Origin: Dethiosulfatibacter aminovorans DSM 17477
GTDB taxonomy: Bacteria > Bacillota > Clostridia > Tissierellales > Dethiosulfatibacteraceae
Direction of reading: 5' to 3'
DNA length: 64,000 nucleotides
Assembly: GCF_900142005.1 (NCBI RefSeq)
Contig: NZ_FQZL01000023.1
Location: 1 to 64,000 of the forward strand
Position numbers and translations under genes: made by a program. Position 1 is the stretch's first letter, and each line of letters starts with the position of its first letter. The notes beneath the pieces were generated by a model. The model ran no database searches. It was not told the origin of the DNA and saw only the letters and a list, made by a program, of their open reading frames with translations. Of the stretch, positions 43,309 through 52,524 are shown piece by piece.

Positions 43309-44928
43309 ATGGACAGGAAATATATATTCGGACACAGAAATCCCGATACGGACAGTGTTACTTCAGCCGTGGCCCTTTCATATCTCAAGAACAGCCTTTC
43401 GGACAACACGGTTCCAAAGGTTCTTGGAGATGTGAACAAGGAAACGAAATACGTCTTTGACTATTTTGACATGGAGGTGCCTGAAAAACTTGACAATGTG
43501 AAGATTCAGATCAAGGACCTTGAATTCGACAAGATAGAAGCCCTGCCTGAAGACAGGTCCATATTCTCGGCATACAATTATATGAACGACAACAGGGTCA
43601 GAACACTTCCTGTTACAGGTGGTGATGGTGTCTTGATGGGTATTGTTACCATGAAGGATATTGCGATGAATCATATATTCGGAGAAGGCATGGTTATAGA
43701 TACGACATATGACAATATGCTTGAAACACTTGGCGGGAAGGCGTTCAACAGGGCTAAGGATATAATAAAAGGCAATATAACCGTCACGGCTTATCATACT
43801 TCGACCATTATGAGGGACAGTATTCTGAATGAAGCTTCCATAGTCATAGTGGGAGACAGGTATGAAATTATAAGCCATGCAGTGGATATGGATGTGGAGC
43901 TTATAATAGTAACAGGCGGCAGGGAAATCCCTCCGGAATATTTAGACAAGGCAAGGGAAAAAGGTGTGAACATCATAAGTACCCAAAACAACACTTTTAA
44001 GACATCAAAGCTCATAAACCTTTCGAACAAATTGGACAGCATCATGAAAAGGGAAATTGTAAAGGTATACAGCGACAGCTATTTGGAGGATTTCAAGGAA
44101 CTTCTTTCGAGTTCAGGCCACTCGAAGTTCCCGGTTGTTGACAACCACAAGAGATATATGGGAATACTCAGCAGAAGGCATGTTTTGAAGCCTTCGAAGA
44201 AGAAGGTTATCCTGGTCGACCATAATGAATTCGAGCAGAGCGCCGAGGGTATCCATGAGGCTGAGGTCCTTGAGATTGTTGACCACCACAAAATAGGGAG
44301 CATGGCTACAACCTATCCCATAAGTTTCAGAAACGAGCCTTTAGGAAGCACCAATACCATCATATATGAAATGTACAAGGAAAAGAGCATTGAAATACCT
44401 GATAAGGTTGCAGGACTTATAATGTCCGGAATTATTTCCGACACCCTGTTTTTCAAGTCTCCGACCACTACGGAGAAGGACAGAAAATATGCGGAAGAAC
44501 TGGCAGAGAAGCTGGATGTTGACCTTGGGGAATACGCCTATGACATGTTCAAGGAAGGAACTTCCCTCAAGGGCATGACAAAGGATGAAATATTCTTTTC
44601 GGACTACAAGGAATTTGAACACAAGGGAATAAAGTTTGGAATATCCCAGGTGTTCACAATGGATATAAATGAAATAAAGACTGAAGAGGAAGAAGAAATA
44701 AGAATGCTCAAGGAGAAACTTGGAGAGCTTAATGTCGATATAGCCATGGCGGTCTTTACAGACATCATAAGGGAAGGGTCTTATATCATAAGCTATTCAA
44801 GGATTCCCGGTGTTTTAAAGGCTTCCTTCAGTAAGGACAGTCCAGGATTCTTCCTTGAAGGCGTAATATCCAGAAAGAAACAGATCGTACCTAGAATAAT
44901 GGATGGGATTGAGAACACTAAGCTTTAG
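43309..44928 (+). CDS. ppaC: Manganese-dependent inorganic diphosphatase with CBS and DRTGG domains
   Basis: The protein has 539 residues, the long form of family II pyrophosphatase. The DHH catalytic domain (FGHRNPDTDS with Asp ligands; VDHHKIGSM) is split by a regulatory insert with two CBS domains (about 65-125 and 245-300) and a DRTGG domain between them. The insert lets adenine nucleotides, for example AMP or diadenosine polyphosphates, tune the enzyme. It hydrolyses PPi with Mn2+ or Co2+. Its neighbour is under Mn2+ riboswitch control. GGGAGG precedes ATG 43309. Confidence 0.92.
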   Translation: MDRKYIFGHRNPDTDSVTSAVALSYLKNSLSDNTVPKVLGDVNKETKYVFDYFDMEVPEKLDNVKIQIKDLEFDKIEALPEDRSIFSAYNYMNDNRVRTLPVTGGDGVLMGIVTMKDIAMNHIFGEGMVIDTTYDNMLETLGGKAFNRAKDIIKGNITVTAYHTSTIMRDSILNEASIVIVGDRYEIISHAVDMDVELIIVTGGREIPPEYLDKAREKGVNIISTQNNTFKTSKLINLSNKLDSIMKREIVKVYSDSYLEDFKELLSSSGHSKFPVVDNHKRYMGILSRRHVLKPSKKKVILVDHNEFEQSAEGIHEAEVLEIVDHHKIGSMATTYPISFRNEPLGSTNTIIYEMYKEKSIEIPDKVAGLIMSGIISDTLFFKSPTTTEKDRKYAEELAEKLDVDLGEYAYDMFKEGTSLKGMTKDEIFFSDYKEFEHKGIKFGISQVFTMDINEIKTEEEEEIRMLKEKLGELNVDIAMAVFTDIIREGSYIISYSRIPGVLKASFSKDSPGFFLEGVISRKKQIVPRIMDGIENTKL

Positions 44929-44939
44929 TGTTCTCCTAT
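44911..44939 (+). terminator. Terminator overlapping the end of ppaC
   Basis: GAGAACACTAAGC and CTTTAGTGTTCTC overlap the last codons and stop of the pyrophosphatase gene. The tail is only moderately T-rich. Confidence 0.6.
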
Positions 44940-44955
44940 TAAAAACAAAAAAAAC

Positions 44956-44986
44956 AAAAAATCTGCAGATATCTGCAGATTTTTTA
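44956..44986 (-). terminator. Terminator of the tRNA-Val transcript
   Basis: AAAATCTGCAGATATCTGCAGATTTT is a palindrome with A/T runs, located directly past the tRNA 3' end on the minus strand. Confidence 0.75.
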
Positions 44987-44988
44987 AA

Positions 44989-45064
44989 TGGTGGGCGCAA
45001 TAGGGCTCGAACCTATGACCCCCTGCTTGTAAGGCAGGTGCTCTCCCAGCTGAGCTATGCGCCC
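44989..45064 (-). tRNA. tRNA-Val (anticodon TAC)
   Basis: The minus strand reads GGGCGCATAGCTCAGCTGGG at the 5' end, the anticodon loop CTTACAA (anticodon TAC), the T-loop GGTTCGAGCC, and ends with acceptor GCGCCC-A plus an encoded CCA. All four arms pair. It is 76 bases long. Confidence 0.97.
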
Positions 45065-45199
45065 GTGCGTATAAATATAATAGCAAATGGACATGGATAT
45101 GTCAATAAAAATTATTGATTAATTTTATATTTGTTCCAATCAGCAGGTTGTCATACCAAATACAAGCCGTTTTAAGGGGGAAAAATAAATTGAAAATTC

Positions 45200-45228
45200 T
45201 TGCATAGGCATGAATATGGGTATATAAT
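45200..45228 (+). promoter_or_regulatory. Promoter of the cold-shock gene
   Basis: TTGCAT (45200-45205) and TATAAT (45223-45228) are 17 bases apart. The 130-base untranslated leader up to 45362 is typical of cold-shock genes. Confidence 0.7.
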
Positions 45229-45362
45229 ATCTTTAGGCCTTTAAGTGGAATGATTTGTTTAATTAAAATTGATTCATTTGGTTGCTTAAATTGAGGGAAT
45301 GTATTTTAGTTTTTACGAACATCGTTTAAAGGAAATACAAAATTTTCGGAGGAATATATATA

Positions 45363-45563
45363 ATGCAAAGAGGAACAGTTAAGTGGTTTGATTCAAAGAA
45401 GGGATTCGGATTCATTACAAGTGATGAGGGAACTGATGTGTTTGTACACTATTCAAAGATCGACAAACCTAACTTCAAGACTTTGGATGAAGGGGAAGCA
45501 GTAGAATTTAATGTGGTTGAAGGAGCAAAAGGACCACAGGCAGAAGACGTAAGAGGACTATAA
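45363..45563 (+). CDS. Cold shock protein, CspA family
   Basis: The protein has 66 residues and is a single OB-fold domain. RNP1 is KGFGFIT and RNP2 is DVFVHYS; the start [18 protein letters not shown] is canonical. It is an RNA chaperone that binds single strands at low temperature. GGAGG precedes the ATG and a terminator follows. Confidence 0.97.
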   Translation: MQRGTVKWFDSKKGFGFITSDEGTDVFVHYSKIDKPNFKTLDEGEAVEFNVVEGAKGPQAEDVRGL

Positions 45564-45584
45564 TCAAATAAGAAACAATAAAAA

Positions 45585-45616
45585 ACAAACCTGGAAAACA
45601 ATTTCCAGGTTTTTTA
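45585..45616 (+). terminator. Terminator of the cold-shock gene
   Basis: AAACCTGGAAA and TTTCCAGGTTT pair around ACAA, followed by T6. It may also serve the convergent ilvA gene. Confidence 0.85.
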
Positions 45617-45631
45617 TAATGCAATGTTTCT

Positions 45632-46873
45632 TTAATATACTCTTTTGACGCTGAAGCCGTTCTTGTTCATTGCAGCAATGATTTCGTTTATATGGGCATG
45701 GCCGTTTGTTTCGGTCGTGATCTCAAGCTGTACGTTTTCGAGCCTGTCCATAGCCTTGAACTGGTTGTGGTCCAGCTTTATTACATTTGCCCTCAGGTCC
45801 GACAATATCTGGGATACCTTGAGCAGCTGTCCCGGAGTATCGGGAAGGTCAACGCTGAAGCAGAATATTCTTCCCCTCGATACAAGTCCCTTGTTTATCA
45901 TTGAAGATATCGTCACAACATCTATGTTTCCTCCGCTTAGAAGGCAGACTATGTTCTTGTTGGATACGGTAAGCTTCTTGAGTGCCGCCAGAGGAAGGAC
46001 TCCTGCCGTTTCAGCAACCAGCTTGTGCTTTTCTATAAGCATTAGGAGAGCTTCCATTATATCCTGTTCCGATACTGAAATGATTCCATCCACATATTCT
46101 CTTGCTATTTCAAAGGGGAGATTTCCAAGCCTTCTTACAGCTACTCCCTCGGCGGATGTTTTTATATAGTCCAGATCCGTTATTTTGTTGTTGTCCAGAG
46201 AGGTCTTCATTGTAAGGGCTCCCTCGGGTTCGACTCCTATTACCCTTATGTTTGGGTTGATGGCCTTTACAGCCATGGCGACACCTGAAATCAAGCCGCC
46301 TCCGCCAACGGGAACAAGTATCTCGTCAACATCTTCAAGCTGTTCAAGTATTTCATATCCTATTGTGCCTTGGCCGCAAATAACATCGTAATCGTCAAAG
46401 GGATGTATAAACTCTCTTCCTTCCGATTCTGCAATCTCCATAGCCTTTGCATATGCATCATCATAAACATCTCCATGTATAACAACTTCAGAACCGTGCT
46501 TTCTTGTAGCGTCAATCTTTATCAGAGGAGTCACATTGGGCATTACTATTTTCGACGGGATACCCAGTGATTTTGCAGAATATGCAACACCCTGTGCGTG
46601 GTTTCCTGCCGAGGATGCCACAATCCCATTCTTTTTTGCCGACTCCGGAAGGTTCACAATCTTGTTGTAAGCCCCCCTGATTTTAAAGGATCCTGTAAAC
46701 TGAAGATTTTCCGGCTTCAGATAAACATTGTTCCTGCATTCCTCGCTGAAGAAATCGCTGTAGATCAATTCAGTCTTTTTGATAGTTCCTTCAAGATTCT
46801 TGCATGCCCTTTTAATATCTTCCAATACTTCATTCAAATTAAACATATCATCTCTCGCTTCCAAACAACTCAT
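45632..46873 (-). CDS. ilvA: Threonine ammonia-lyase (threonine dehydratase)
   Basis: The protein has 413 residues. The PLP lysine lies in FTGSFKIRGAYNKI and the phosphate loop in LVPVGGGGLISGVA. A C-terminal ACT-like domain (VDLPDTPGQLLKVSQILSDL) follows after about 330. It makes 2-oxobutyrate from threonine for isoleucine, or for catabolism to propionate. The T-box with an isoleucine-type specifier upstream argues for the biosynthetic role. Start ATG 46873 follows AGGAGG; the leader also carries the hairpin element at 46890-47000. Confidence 0.9.
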   Translation of the reverse strand: MSCLEARDDMFNLNEVLEDIKRACKNLEGTIKKTELIYSDFFSEECRNNVYLKPENLQFTGSFKIRGAYNKIVNLPESAKKNGIVASSAGNHAQGVAYSAKSLGIPSKIVMPNVTPLIKIDATRKHGSEVVIHGDVYDDAYAKAMEIAESEGREFIHPFDDYDVICGQGTIGYEILEQLEDVDEILVPVGGGGLISGVAMAVKAINPNIRVIGVEPEGALTMKTSLDNNKITDLDYIKTSAEGVAVRRLGNLPFEIAREYVDGIISVSEQDIMEALLMLIEKHKLVAETAGVLPLAALKKLTVSNKNIVCLLSGGNIDVVTISSMINKGLVSRGRIFCFSVDLPDTPGQLLKVSQILSDLRANVIKLDHNQFKAMDRLENVQLEITTETNGHAHINEIIAAMNKNGFSVKRVY

Positions 46874-46889
46874 TCTTTTCTCCTCCTGG

Positions 46890-47000
46890 TTTTAAGTCAC
46901 AATTGTAGTTGAGTCAATTCATGAGATCTAAAGTATATAGATGGTTCAACTGTATACGATAGATTGAGTGAATTGTAACGAAACTTATTGTGAATTAAAA
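46890..47000 (-). ncRNA. Structured leader element before ilvA
   Basis: On the minus strand, TTTTAA/TTAAAA and CACAAT/ATTGTG form the outer stem. AAGTT/AACT and a loop with TCGTTAC facing GACTC follow, then AATTCA/TGAATT. The upper stem ATCTA/TAGAT and GTATA/TATAC ends in the 9-base loop TTGAACCAT (46949-46941). The outer stem differs in sequence from copy A and the other copies but keeps every pair. AGGAGG follows the 3' strand directly. Confidence 0.7.
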
Positions 47001-47132
47001 CCTCCTTTCTTGAATGTTAAACATCCTTTTTTTATTTCCCTGCTCCTGCATACGGTTTGTTAACTTCCTTGTTGTCCGGGTCCGAGTGATCTGAATTCTA
47101 AGGGTTTCAAGCCTTTTGAAAATCATGTAAAT

Positions 47133-47395
47133 AAAAAAACCCGTCTCTGTATAAAACAGAGACGGGATATCCCGCGGTACCACTCTAATTGCTCCGAAGA
47201 GCCACTCGTTTCAGTTCCAACAAACCTAAATCAATAACGAGATTAACCGGTGCACCTTACTGTAATTCGGGTACACTTCTCAGGAGTGATTTTCACTGTG
47301 ATTTTGCTGTCGGTTTTCACCAGCCACCGACTCTCTACAAGCAATTGATCAGAGCAACTGTCTCCATCAAAGAATTTGCAATAAAATTTTTCTTA
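47133..47395 (-). ncRNA. T-box leader of ilvA (isoleucine specifier ATC)
   Basis: On the minus strand the conserved T-box AGAGTGGTACCGCG precedes a terminator (CCCGTCTCTGT / ACAGAGACGGG plus T-run, 47166-47133). Stem I has GTAGAGAGTCGGTGG and, in the specifier loop, ATCACTCCTGAG with ATC at 47290-47288. Uncharged tRNA-Ile should stabilise the antiterminator and turn on ilvA when isoleucine is short. Confidence 0.9.
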
Positions 47396-47404
47396 CTTGT
47401 AATA

Positions 47405-47433
47405 ATTCTAAATGGGAAAAGATTAATTGTCAA
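47405..47433 (-). promoter_or_regulatory. Promoter of the ilvA T-box transcript
   Basis: On the minus strand, TTGACA (47433-47428) and TAGAAT (47410-47405) are 17 bases apart. Confidence 0.8.
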
Positions 47434-47645
47434 GTGAAAATTTTATCACGACATAAAATACGGCTGTTTCTGTTGCATAACCTAAAAGGTTTCACTAATC
47501 TGTTGAAAAGATTTGGGCGGCATGATATCCTGTATATAAGAATATGATTCGATAATTACGAATGAATGGAAATTCTCCTTGAGTAATATCCAATACAATG
47601 ATAAAATATTGGAGGTTGCTAAATGATAATTTACGGAGTGTTAAA

Positions 47646-48410
47646 ATGGGGAAAACTAGAGTTATTCAATCGCTGGACAAGGCAATAAACATACTGGAAT
47701 TATTTAAACTAAGTTCAAGAGAATTGAGCGTAAAGGAGATTTCCGACGAACTTCAAATAAGCAAGAGTACGGCATTTGGCCTTATAAATACATTGAGTGA
47801 AAGAGGGTTTTTGCATCAGAATCCCGACAATCAGAAATACAGTCTTGGATTGGGCTTGCTTGAACTGGGAGAACTGGTCAAGAAGAACAATATAATCTAT
47901 GAAAAGGCAAGACCGCATCTTGAAAAAATTGTCGATGAATTGAATGTTACAATGCATCTGGCTATAATTGAAAAGTTTGAAGTAGCCTATATCGATACTT
48001 TGGAAGGGAAAGGGTCCATTTTCATTAGTTCAAGGATAGGTACAAGAAATCCCGTATATTGCACCGGGGTTGGAAAATGCATGCTGGCCTTCATGAAAAA
48101 GGACAAGAGGGACAACATACTCAACAACATGGGTGAAATGGAAAAATATACTGAAAACACAATAGTTGATATGGATGAGTTTCTGAAGGAGCTTAACTCA
48201 ATAGCAAAGGCCGGATACAGTGTTGACAATGAAGAATTTGTAACAGGCATCTTTTGTTATGCGGTTCCCATACTGAATAAATACAATGAAGCCATAGCCG
48301 CTATCAGTATTTTAAGGGCAATGCCGATCGTCAAGGATTTGGAACGCAACGAACTTATAGACATGATGAAAAAGGTTGCAGGGGAAATATCCAAAGACCT
48401 GGGCTATTGA
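47646..48410 (+). CDS. IclR family transcriptional regulator
   Basis: The protein has 254 residues. The N-terminal winged helix (VKEISDELQISKSTAFGLIN) is followed by the IclR ligand domain (about 75-250). It sits between ilvA and the ilv operon, so it may regulate one or both, or a catabolic gene outside the window. It is a candidate owner of the direct-repeat sites at 49481 and 58525, but that is only inference. ATG 47646 lies after GGAGTG. Confidence 0.88.
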   Translation: MGKTRVIQSLDKAINILELFKLSSRELSVKEISDELQISKSTAFGLINTLSERGFLHQNPDNQKYSLGLGLLELGELVKKNNIIYEKARPHLEKIVDELNVTMHLAIIEKFEVAYIDTLEGKGSIFISSRIGTRNPVYCTGVGKCMLAFMKKDKRDNILNNMGEMEKYTENTIVDMDEFLKELNSIAKAGYSVDNEEFVTGIFCYAVPILNKYNEAIAAISILRAMPIVKDLERNELIDMMKKVAGEISKDLGY

Positions 48411-48480
48411 TTGAACAGCCAGGATTTTAAGTTGATTTAACAAAGATGTGAAAATTTTGAAATTATTTTACTGAAATGTG

Positions 48481-48509
48481 TTGACAAGTGTACGTCCAGG
48501 ATGTATACT
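48481..48509 (+). promoter_or_regulatory. Promoter of the ACT-gene T-box transcript
   Basis: TTGACA (48481-48486) and TATACT (48504-48509) are 17 bases apart. Confidence 0.85.
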
Positions 48510-48514
48510 CGTAT

Positions 48515-48817
48515 TTAAATAAAAGCTTTGAAAGAGAGAAAAATATCTGTTAAGCGGATACAGAGAGCTGATGGTTGGTGGAAATCAGTGATGCGGAGAT
48601 ATTATATGATCACTCTTGAGCTTCCGATTCGAAAGTATGACGAGTAGATGAGGACGTATGCCTGCGTTACAGGGCTAGGGTTCAAAGAAATGGAAATGAA
48701 TTTCTTTCGACTTGAAGAGAGGCGGCTTTAAAAACCGCAAATAGGGTGGTACCGCGAAAGACCTTTCGTCCCTATATACATCTAGTTGATGTGTATAGAG
48801 ATGAGAGGTTTTTTTTA
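48515..48817 (+). ncRNA. T-box leader of the ilv operon (isoleucine specifier ATC)
   Basis: Stem I contains AGAGAGCTGATGGTTGGTGG and the specifier loop ATCACTCTTGAG, with ATC at 48609-48611. The conserved AGGGTGGTACCGCG lies at 48743-48756. The terminator 48760-48817 ends in T8. The specifier and flanks match the ilvA T-box, so both respond to tRNA-Ile. CTC (Leu), two bases on, is the less likely alternative. Confidence 0.9.
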
Positions 48818-48904
48818 TACTCTTATTCAAGTCATGCAAAGCAATTATCAAGCTATAAGAAAATGGATGTTTATGCTGATGCTTAAACGGTCTAAAAAAG
48901 GAAG

Positions 48905-49014
48905 TTTTAATCAACAACAAGTTTCGTACTTATTCATGAAAGAGATGATGTACAGTAGAATCATCTATACTTCATCCCTTTCGTGAATAAACTCAACTTT
49001 GATGTTGCTTAAAA
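48905..49014 (+). ncRNA. Structured leader element before the ACT subunit gene
   Basis: The outer stem is TTTTAA/TTAAAA and CAACA/TGTTG with CAA/TTG. AGTT/AACT and a loop with TCGTACT facing AACTC follow. The middle stem is TATTCATGAAAG / CTTTCGTGAATA, and the upper stem GATGA/TCATC and GTA/TAC. The 9-base loop TAGAATCAT lies at 48956-48964. The element lies after the T-box terminator and directly before AGGAGG. Confidence 0.7.
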
Positions 49015-49028
49015 CCAGGAGGTAAAAA

Positions 49029-49262
49029 ATGGATTGTAGAAAAGTATGTTTTAATGTATCAAATGGGTTGGATTCGGCTGTAAGAGTATTGACGACTTTG
49101 AGAAGAAAGAATTTCACAGTGAAGGAATTCTCTATGAAGGAAGTAGACGGAGTATCAAGACTTGAGATTGCTGTTATTGATCATTTGAACCTTGGAATGG
49201 ATCAGGCTATATTGTATGTGAAGAGACTTGTAGATGTTTCCGACGTAGTTGAAGTTGCTTGA
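49029..49262 (+). CDS. Small ACT-domain protein, probable regulatory subunit of acetolactate synthase
   Basis: The protein has 77 residues and is a single ACT domain (NGLDSAVRVLTTLRRKNFTV and the closing VKRLVDVSDVVEV). The size and position resemble IlvM/short IlvN, the valine-sensing subunit of acetohydroxyacid synthase. The catalytic subunit ilvB lies 3.3 kb downstream beyond ilvC and ilvD. Expression is gated by the T-box. AGGAGG precedes the ATG. Confidence 0.85.
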   Translation: MDCRKVCFNVSNGLDSAVRVLTTLRRKNFTVKEFSMKEVDGVSRLEIAVIDHLNLGMDQAILYVKRLVDVSDVVEVA

Positions 49263-49449
49263 GACTGATCTTATATTATTGTAAATAATAAGGGATGAAT
49301 AAAAAGTTGAGATTTAGGAACAGGCTTGTCTGGTGATGATAATATGTAGTGTCTGGGTTTATCCGGATGCTGCATATTTAATGTGACTTACATGTTGATT
49401 CAAGGGCTGGAATTCACAGCAATCTTAACAAAAAATCATTAATAATCTA

Positions 49450-50529
<1,080 letters not shown>

Positions 50530-50539
50530 GAGGATTAAA

Positions 50540-52192
50540 ATGGGAAGCGATTTAGTTAAATTAGGATTAGCGAAAGCACCCCATAGATCCCTACTGAAAT
50601 CATCAGGGCTGACCGATGAGGAAATAAGCAAGCCTTTCATAGGTGTTGTAAACATGTTCAATGAAATTGTTCCTGGACATGTTGGCCTTAGAGACGTTGC
50701 GGAAGCTGCCAAAAAAGGTGTGCTGATGGCTGGAGGAACTCCTCTTGAATTTCCTGGGATAGCTGTTTGCGACGGAATAGCGATGAACCACGAGGGAATG
50801 AAGTATTCCCTCGCCAGCAGGGAACTTATTTGTGACAGTATCGAGACTATGGCCATAGCCCATGGACTTGACGGACTGGTCATTGTGCCAAACTGTGATA
50901 AGACTGTGCCGGCAGCCCTCATGGCTGCGGCCAGAATCAATATACCAACCATCATAGTAAGCGGCGGACCAATGCTTGCAGGAAGACAAGGAAACAAGGA
51001 AATTGACCTAATCACTGTTTTCGAAGGTGTTGGAGCAGTTACTGCAGACAAGATGGATATGGAAGAGATGAACTATATCGAAGACTACGCTTGCCCTACC
51101 TGCGGATCATGTTCGGGTATGTTCACAGCAAACTCCATGAACTGTATGACAGAAGCTTTGGGAATGGCATTGCCTGGAAACGGTACCGTGCCTGCTGTTT
51201 ATTCCGAAAGGAAGAGGCTTGCAAAGCTTTCGGGAATGAAGGTGATGGAGCTGGTGGAGAAGGATATCAAGCCTAGAGACATCATGACAAAGGAAGCTTT
51301 CATGAATTCACTTGCATGCGATATGGCTCTTGGATGTTCAACAAACACAGTGCTTCACTTGACTGCAATTGCATATGAAGCAGATGTTGAAATGGACCTT
51401 AACATAATTAACAGCATAAGCCAGAAGACACCAAATCTTTGCAAGCTCAGTCCTGCAGGACCTTATCATATAGAAGAACTCAACGCTGCGGGAGGAATCT
51501 CGGCAGTAATGAAGGAACTTGACAAAAAGGGTCTTATCGACAAGTCTGTACTGACTGTTTCAGGCACTGTCGGCGAAAAGATAGAAAAAGCGGCAAGGAT
51601 AGGAGACAAGATCATTGCTCCTGTTGAAAAGCCGTATTCAGAGACAGGTGGAATCCAGGTACTGTTTGGATCCCTTGCACCAGACGGAGCCGTTGTCAAG
51701 AAATCTGCAGTTGCAGAGGAAATGATGGACGTAGTCGCAAATGCCAAGGTCTTCGATTCCGAAGAGGAAGCTGTCGAGGCCATACTTTCCAGCAAGATCG
51801 TACCTGGAGACTGTGTTGTAATCAGATACGAAGGACCTAAGGGCGGACCTGGAATGAGAGAAATGCTTACCCCTACTTCTGCACTTGCAGGAATGGAACT
51901 GGACAAGCAGGTTTCACTCATCACCGACGGAAGATTCTCAGGCGGTTCAAGAGGAGCTTCGATCGGACACGTTTCACCGGAAGCATGTGAAGGCGGACCG
52001 ATCGCCTTCATAAAGGATGGAGACAAGCTGATAATCAATATAAATGAAGGAATTCTTGATATTGATGTTTCTCCTGAGGAAATGGAAGAAAGAAGAAAGA
52101 CAACAGAGATCAAGAAGATCACATACAAGGGTTACCTTGGCAAATATGCAAAGAGTGTAACGTCCGGATCTACTGGAGCTGTCTGTAAATAG
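50540..52192 (+). CDS. ilvD: Dihydroxy-acid dehydratase
   Basis: The protein has 550 residues. Cluster cysteines occur in NCDKTVPA and [11 protein letters not shown], and [10 protein letters not shown] and the C-terminal [15 protein letters not shown] region ([11 protein letters not shown]) are typical. It dehydrates the dihydroxy acids to 2-oxoisovalerate and 2-oxo-3-methylvalerate with an oxygen-sensitive Fe-S cluster, which suits an anaerobe. It is in an operon with ilvC. Confidence 0.97.
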   Translation: MGSDLVKLGLAKAPHRSLLKSSGLTDEEISKPFIGVVNMFNEIVPGHVGLRDVAEAAKKGVLMAGGTPLEFPGIAVCDGIAMNHEGMKYSLASRELICDSIETMAIAHGLDGLVIVPNCDKTVPAALMAAARINIPTIIVSGGPMLAGRQGNKEIDLITVFEGVGAVTADKMDMEEMNYIEDYACPTCGSCSGMFTANSMNCMTEALGMALPGNGTVPAVYSERKRLAKLSGMKVMELVEKDIKPRDIMTKEAFMNSLACDMALGCSTNTVLHLTAIAYEADVEMDLNIINSISQKTPNLCKLSPAGPYHIEELNAAGGISAVMKELDKKGLIDKSVLTVSGTVGEKIEKAARIGDKIIAPVEKPYSETGGIQVLFGSLAPDGAVVKKSAVAEEMMDVVANAKVFDSEEEAVEAILSSKIVPGDCVVIRYEGPKGGPGMREMLTPTSALAGMELDKQVSLITDGRFSGGSRGASIGHVSPEACEGGPIAFIKDGDKLIININEGILDIDVSPEEMEERRKTTEIKKITYKGYLGKYAKSVTSGSTGAVCK

Positions 52193-52220
52193 AAGTATAA
52201 TTATTTTATTTAAGGCAAAT

Positions 52221-52272
52221 AAAAGCCAGACCTTGGTGTATAATATACATATGCCAAGACCTGGCTTTTAAA
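52221..52272 (+). terminator. Terminator after ilvD
   Basis: AAAAGCCAG and CTGGCTTTT with CTTGG/CCAAG pair around an AT loop, and a T/A tail follows. It separates ilvCD from ilvB. Confidence 0.8.
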
Positions 52273-52401
52273 AACCTGATAAAGGTGAAAATTATTGGAA
52301 CAACGAGAGGATTTACTTCTCGGTTTATCAAAGATTCTTATTGCAGACAAAATTTTAGGAGTTTTTGATAAGCTGAAAAAATTACAATACTAAAAATGAG
52401 A
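52273..52401 (+). other. Upstream region of ilvB before the leader element
   Basis: Two inverted repeats are visible, CGAGAGGATTTACTTCTCG and TTATCAAA...TTTGATAA. No convincing -35/-10 pair and no T-box were seen, so the promoter is not located. Confidence 0.35.
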
Positions 52402-52510
52402 TTTTAATCAACAGCAAGTTTCATACTTATTCATTCTACAAGTCGTATCGCATTGATACATTGCGATACACTGGTATCATGAATAAACTCAACTTTGCTG
52501 TTGTCTAAAA
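52402..52510 (+). ncRNA. Structured leader element before ilvB
   Basis: The outer stem TTTTAA...TAAAA includes the nine-pair CAACAGCAA/TTGCTGTTG. The conserved AGTT/AACT and loop follow, then TATTCAT/ATGAATA. The upper stem GTATCGCA/TGCGATAC holds the 9-base loop TTGATACAT (52453-52461). The upper stem is unlike the other copies in sequence but fully paired. AGGAGG follows. No T-box is present here. Confidence 0.7.
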
Positions 52511-52524
52511 CTAGGAGGAAAAAA

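Noticed and set aside
46995..47183. A 62-codon minus-strand frame in the ilvA leader as a leader-peptide gene
   Set aside because: It spans the T-box terminator and antiterminator, has no ribosome site, and the T-box already explains the regulation.
48786..48986. A 66-codon frame at the end of the ilv T-box as a small gene
   Set aside because: It starts inside the T-box terminator and runs through the structured leader element; no ribosome site.
52402..52510. The ilvB leader element as a ppGpp/ykkC-type riboswitch, known to occur before ilv genes
   Set aside because: The conserved ykkC core sequences are absent and the fold is a single long hairpin with a different loop.
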